Below, one piece after another: positions 60,939 to 64,000 of a stretch of 64,000 bases of DNA. A program made the position numbers and the translations under genes. The stretch spans positions 2,046,001 through 2,110,000 of the forward strand of contig CP126168.1 in assembly GCA_032881465.1 (NCBI GenBank). Reading direction: 5' to 3'. Numbering within the stretch: the stretch's first letter is position 1; each line of letters opens with the position of its first letter. Origin of the DNA: Parvibaculaceae bacterium PLY_AMNH_Bact1 (GTDB lineage: Bacteria; Pseudomonadota; Alphaproteobacteria; Parvibaculales; Parvibaculaceae). The notes under the pieces are model-generated. The model worked only from the letters and a program-made list of their open reading frames with translations, was not told where the DNA came from and made no database searches.

Positions 60939-61226
60939 ATGGCCATCGCTCATATGATCACCTATGAAACAAGTTCAGTCGACACGGTGATTGCACAGAC
61001 CGTCGCATACAAAGAGCGCGAACTAGACCGGTCCCCACCAGAAGGTTTCCTGAGCGTCCACATCTATGCAAACGAAGAGGCCAGCGCCGTGATTTTCCTC
61101 ACGGAATGGGAAAGCGCCGAACATCTGACTGAAACGGCAGACCAGGCGCCATGGGAAGCAGCCCAGGACCTGAATGAGACGTTCTCCGACAAAGTGACCG
61201 CCACCACGTTTAAAATCATAAGCTGA
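60939..61226 (+). CDS. Antibiotic biosynthesis monooxygenase (ABM)-like protein
   Basis: The 95-residue product has the ferredoxin-like ABM fold: GFLSVHIYANEEASAVIFLTEW is followed by helical SAEHLTETADQAPWEAAQ. Such small dimeric proteins are often heme- or quinol-oxygenases or have no known activity. It lies 52 bases before the FAD oxidoreductase gene on the same strand and may share its transcript. Confidence 0.75.
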   Translation: MAIAHMITYETSSVDTVIAQTVAYKERELDRSPPEGFLSVHIYANEEASAVIFLTEWESAEHLTETADQAPWEAAQDLNETFSDKVTATTFKIIS

Positions 61227-61278
61227 CGCTGAATAGAGCGGCTGGCGCTAAATCCTTTTGCCGGCCTATGATGTCTTC

Positions 61279-62595
61279 ATGACACGCGACGCATTTGCAG
61301 GCACCGATCACCCGCCCTCCTACTACACTGCAACAGCTAAGGGCGCGCCCTCCCTCAGCACACTTGATACTGATACCACCTGCGATGTTTGTATCGTGGG
61401 CGCAGGTTATACAGGCCTCTCCGCTGCCATTCACCTTGCAGAGCGCGGATATGACGTTGTCGTCCTGGAGGCCGCCCAAGTTGGTTGGGGCGCCTCTGGA
61501 CGCAATGGCGGCCAGCTCGGCACGACACTCCGCAAGAGCCAGCCGGAACTCGAAGAAATGCTGGGCCGCGATCATGGCCGCGCCCTATGGGATTTGGCGC
61601 AAGACTCAATCGCGACAACCAAAGCCCTTATCAATCGGTTTGAGATTGATTGCGATTTGACGCCAGGCATCATGCATACCGCCTGGAAGAAAGGCGACAT
61701 GTCCTGGCTCCGCGAAGAAGCGGACCACATGGCCGAGCACTATGGCTATGATCAACTCCGAGTTATTGAAAAAGACGAAGTCCGCGACATGGTCGCCACG
61801 GACCGCTATTGGGGCGGCGTTCTGGATGAGGAAGCCGCTCACCTCCACCCGCTGAACTATGCGCTCGGCCTTGCACGCGGGGCAATCAGCCTTGGCGCGC
61901 GAATCTTTGATCGAACACGGGTAAACAATATCTCAAATCGAACGCCGGCGGCGGTAGCAACAGACAATGGAACAGTTACCGCCAAACAAGTGATCCTGGC
62001 ATGCAATGGATATCTCGGCGGTTTGGAGCGCAAGGTGAACGGCTACATTATGCCGATCAACAACTTCATCATCGCCACCGAACCCTTGGGCGACGATGGC
62101 GCAAAGGCCCTTATTCGAGACAATGTCGCCATCGCAGACAGTAAATTCGTGATCGATTATTACCGGCTTTCAGCTGACGGTCGCCTGCTCTTTGGCGGTG
62201 GTGAAAACTACTCAAGCACCTTCCCCAAAGACATTGCAGCTTTCGTGAGTAAGCCCATGCTACGGGTGTTCCCGCAACTCAAAGACAAACGCATTGACTA
62301 TGCCTGGGGCGGAACCCTGGCAATCACGCTAAAGCGCATGCCGCAATTCGGCCGTGTCGGCCCCAATCGCTTCTTTGGTCATGGCTACTCAGGACAAGGA
62401 ATCAATGTGGCAACCCTTGGGGGAAAACTTCTGGCTGAAGCCGTCGCTGCTGAGGCGGAAGGCAAAGGATCACCAGAACGGTTTGATTTGATGGCGAACA
62501 TCAAGGCAACGAAATTCCCAGGCGGTACCCTGCTGCGATATCCGGGCCTGGTTGCAGGCATGTTGTTTTATGCCATGAAGGACCGACTGCCTTAG
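61279..62595 (+). CDS. FAD-dependent amine oxidoreductase (DAO family)
   Basis: The 438-residue flavoprotein opens TTCDVCIVGAGYTGLSAAIH (FAD-binding GxGxxG), then GASGRNGGQLGT, and near the end GHGYSGQGINVATLGGKLLAEAVA. This resembles the gamma-glutamylputrescine oxidase (PuuB) and related amine oxidases. It would oxidise a secondary or primary amine with release of ammonia or aldehyde. I use the ATG at 61279; a TTG seven codons upstream is unlikely. It is convergent with cysE, 18 bases away. Confidence 0.9.
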   Translation: MTRDAFAGTDHPPSYYTATAKGAPSLSTLDTDTTCDVCIVGAGYTGLSAAIHLAERGYDVVVLEAAQVGWGASGRNGGQLGTTLRKSQPELEEMLGRDHGRALWDLAQDSIATTKALINRFEIDCDLTPGIMHTAWKKGDMSWLREEADHMAEHYGYDQLRVIEKDEVRDMVATDRYWGGVLDEEAAHLHPLNYALGLARGAISLGARIFDRTRVNNISNRTPAAVATDNGTVTAKQVILACNGYLGGLERKVNGYIMPINNFIIATEPLGDDGAKALIRDNVAIADSKFVIDYYRLSADGRLLFGGGENYSSTFPKDIAAFVSKPMLRVFPQLKDKRIDYAWGGTLAITLKRMPQFGRVGPNRFFGHGYSGQGINVATLGGKLLAEAVAAEAEGKGSPERFDLMANIKATKFPGGTLLRYPGLVAGMLFYAMKDRLP

Positions 62596-62613
62596 CCGTC
62601 GGCTTTAACTCGA

Positions 62614-63441
62614 CTAGATGCCCTCGCCATCCTTACCGTCTTCTTCGATAATCTGGTTCATTGCCCGTGAAGGTTCATCGCAACCTGCGCACCCGACAAC
62701 CTTCGCAGGCACACCAGCAACAGTGCAGTTCGCAGGTACATCAGCAAGAACAACACTTCCAGCACCAACCCGCGCGCAATCACCGATCGTCAGATTGCCT
62801 AAGACTTTACAATCAGCGCCAAGAAGGACGCCGCGCCCGACTTTAGGATGACGATCGCCGGTCTCTTTGCCTGTACCACCAAGATTGACACCATGCAGCA
62901 TGGAAACATCGTCACCCACAACCGCGGTCTCACCAATGACAACGCCGGTTGCATGGTCCATCATTATCGCCTTGCCGAACTTCGCGGCGGGATGAATATC
63001 AACAGCAAAGAGCTCTGACACACGGCTCTGAATGAAGAGCGCCATGGGCTTACGGCCCTGGGTCCATAGCCAATGTGCTATGCGATGGGCTTGAAGACTG
63101 TTAAAGCCTTTAAAGAAGAGGAGTGGCTGGAGATAGGCGTCACATGCCGGGTCACGGTCAAACACGGCCACCGTGTCCGCACGGAACGCCTCAATGATTG
63201 CCGGATCTGCCTCATAGGCATCTTCAAACACTTCGCGGAGCACCATCGCGCTCACTTCCGCATTGGCAAGTTTCCGCGCGAGATGGAAGCTCAGCACTTC
63301 TGGCAATGCATCGTGATTGAGAACCGTCGCAAAGATAAAACTTGCCAGTACCGGCTCAGCTGCCGCCATGTCTCGCGCTTCGTTGCGCATGCGATCCCAT
63401 ACGGGATCCACCAACTTTACGTTCTCGATGGGTTTGGACAT
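62614..63441 (-). CDS. cysE: Serine O-acetyltransferase
   Basis: The 275-residue product has a helical N-terminal domain (residues 15-130) and a C-terminal left-handed beta-helix with GVVIGETAVVGDDVSMLHGV, LGGTGKETGDRHPKVG and VLADVPANCTVAGVPAKVV, typical of CysE. It acetylates serine in cysteine synthesis. The tail is long enough to engage the cysteine synthase active site. It is divergent from the alpha/beta hydrolase gene. Confidence 0.96.
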   Translation of the reverse strand: MSKPIENVKLVDPVWDRMRNEARDMAAAEPVLASFIFATVLNHDALPEVLSFHLARKLANAEVSAMVLREVFEDAYEADPAIIEAFRADTVAVFDRDPACDAYLQPLLFFKGFNSLQAHRIAHWLWTQGRKPMALFIQSRVSELFAVDIHPAAKFGKAIMMDHATGVVIGETAVVGDDVSMLHGVNLGGTGKETGDRHPKVGRGVLLGADCKVLGNLTIGDCARVGAGSVVLADVPANCTVAGVPAKVVGCAGCDEPSRAMNQIIEEDGKDGEGI

Positions 63442-63635
63442 GTGCCCTCCTCCTCGGGTCTCAACCTACCCGGACAGCGTTTCCAGCAAGCCTAGCACAT
63501 AGGCGTGAGCGCCAGCGAGTTCAACTTGTTTTTCTTAAGCCTAAGCCATTATCCCGAGCGACGGGTGACGGACAGAGAACCAATTGCTAGGCTTGAAACA
63601 TTGCAATTCAGAACTGTTCAAATGTGAGTCGTGCG

Positions 63636-64000
63636 ATGCCCCATCTTCAGACCGCGAGGTTGAAAATTTATTATGAAATCAAAGGATCGGGCGCCCCTCT
63701 CCTTTTCATAAGCGGCACCGGTTCAGATCTCAGAAACAAGCCCAATTTCCTGGATGGCCCCGCACCCTCGCAATTTGAAACACTTTCCTATGATCAACGC
63801 GGCCTTGGTCAAACCGAAAAGCCTGACCTGCCTTACACAATGGCAGATTATGCGGAAGATGCCGTCGCCCTCTTGGATGAGTTGGATTGGCAGCCGCCAG
63901 ATGTAATTGGGGTGTCCTTCGGGGGCATGGTGGCTCAGGAATTAGCGCTACGGCATCCAGACAGGGTTAACCGCCTGGTGCTCGCCTGCACATCCCCGGG
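63636..64000 (+). CDS. Alpha/beta hydrolase (3' end outside window)
   Basis: The 121 codons seen begin MPHLQTARLKIYYEIKGSG and contain LLFISGTGSDLRN (oxyanion region) and GVSFGGMV (nucleophile Ser), matching alpha/beta hydrolases related to lactonases and esterases. The catalytic acid and His lie outside. It is divergent from cysE across a 194-base gap that shows nothing else. Confidence 0.88.
   Translation, partial: MPHLQTARLKIYYEIKGSGAPLLFISGTGSDLRNKPNFLDGPAPSQFETLSYDQRGLGQTEKPDLPYTMADYAEDAVALLDELDWQPPDVIGVSFGGMVAQELALRHPDRVNRLVLACTSP

Noticed and set aside
1-64000. CRISPR arrays, tRNA or rRNA genes, IS elements and prophage
   Set aside because: I found no regularly spaced repeats, no cloverleaf with a GGTTCGA-type loop in the gaps, and no transposase or phage structural genes.

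Overview
The window reads as a chromosomal segment of an alphaproteobacterium, most likely a marine or freshwater member of the Hyphomicrobiales/Parvibaculales side of the class. The support is the conserved housekeeping block thrS-yidD-(Fe-S scaffold)-cysS-folE-hisI, a DUF3126 protein, PAS_5 and DUF2336 proteins, an HfaB-type CsgG lipoprotein, and palindromes that look like the extragenic elements of Rhizobiales. GC is in the middle to upper 50s by eye. I saw no tRNA, rRNA, CRISPR array, insertion sequence or prophage.

Layout. 1-11.7 kb holds a truncated DUF2336 gene, a fatty acid hydroxylase, a short DksA/TraR-type zinc finger protein, a class III CoA-transferase, a lytic transglycosylase, two MFS transporters, a receiver-domain protein, a membrane-anchored AraC regulator, a HIT protein and an acyl-CoA dehydrogenase. 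11.7-15.8 kb holds a MaoC hydratase, a CitE-like CoA-ester lyase, a PhyH dioxygenase, a nitroreductase and an outer-membrane barrel. 15.8-24.4 kb is the housekeeping block, with an ArsR-rhodanese/DUF2938 pair and an HNH endonuclease gene inserted in it, and a structured leader in front of folE. 24.4-32.2 kb holds a patatin, a CBS protein, a DUF2157/GDYXXLXY membrane pair, a carotenoid oxygenase with a divergent TetR regulator, and a rhomboid protease with a DsbA-like isomerase.

32.4-46.8 kb looks more accessory and surface oriented. It holds an HfaB/CsgG secretion lipoprotein with a 65-residue secreted peptide, an AT-richer orphan gene, a frameshifted PAS gene, a second TetR, a low-complexity secreted protein, PAS and pentapeptide proteins, a GMC oxidoreductase, an OmpA lipoprotein, a tandem PilZ protein, a glycine-zipper protein and a LapG-like transglutaminase-fold peptidase. 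46.9-64 kb returns to acyl-CoA and general metabolism: crotonases, a gamma carbonic anhydrase, a PhoX-like phosphatase, small membrane proteins, an RND exporter, a PCuAC copper chaperone, an SDR, an FAD amine-oxidase-like enzyme, cysE and a truncated alpha/beta hydrolase.

The most interesting signals are the two-hairpin folE leader, the HfaB-type locus with its unusual small partner, the Asn/Asp/Val low-complexity secreted protein, the HNH gene inside the cysS-scaffold operon, and two genes (a TetR and a PAS protein) whose reading frames are each broken by what looks like one missing base in a five-base homopolymer.
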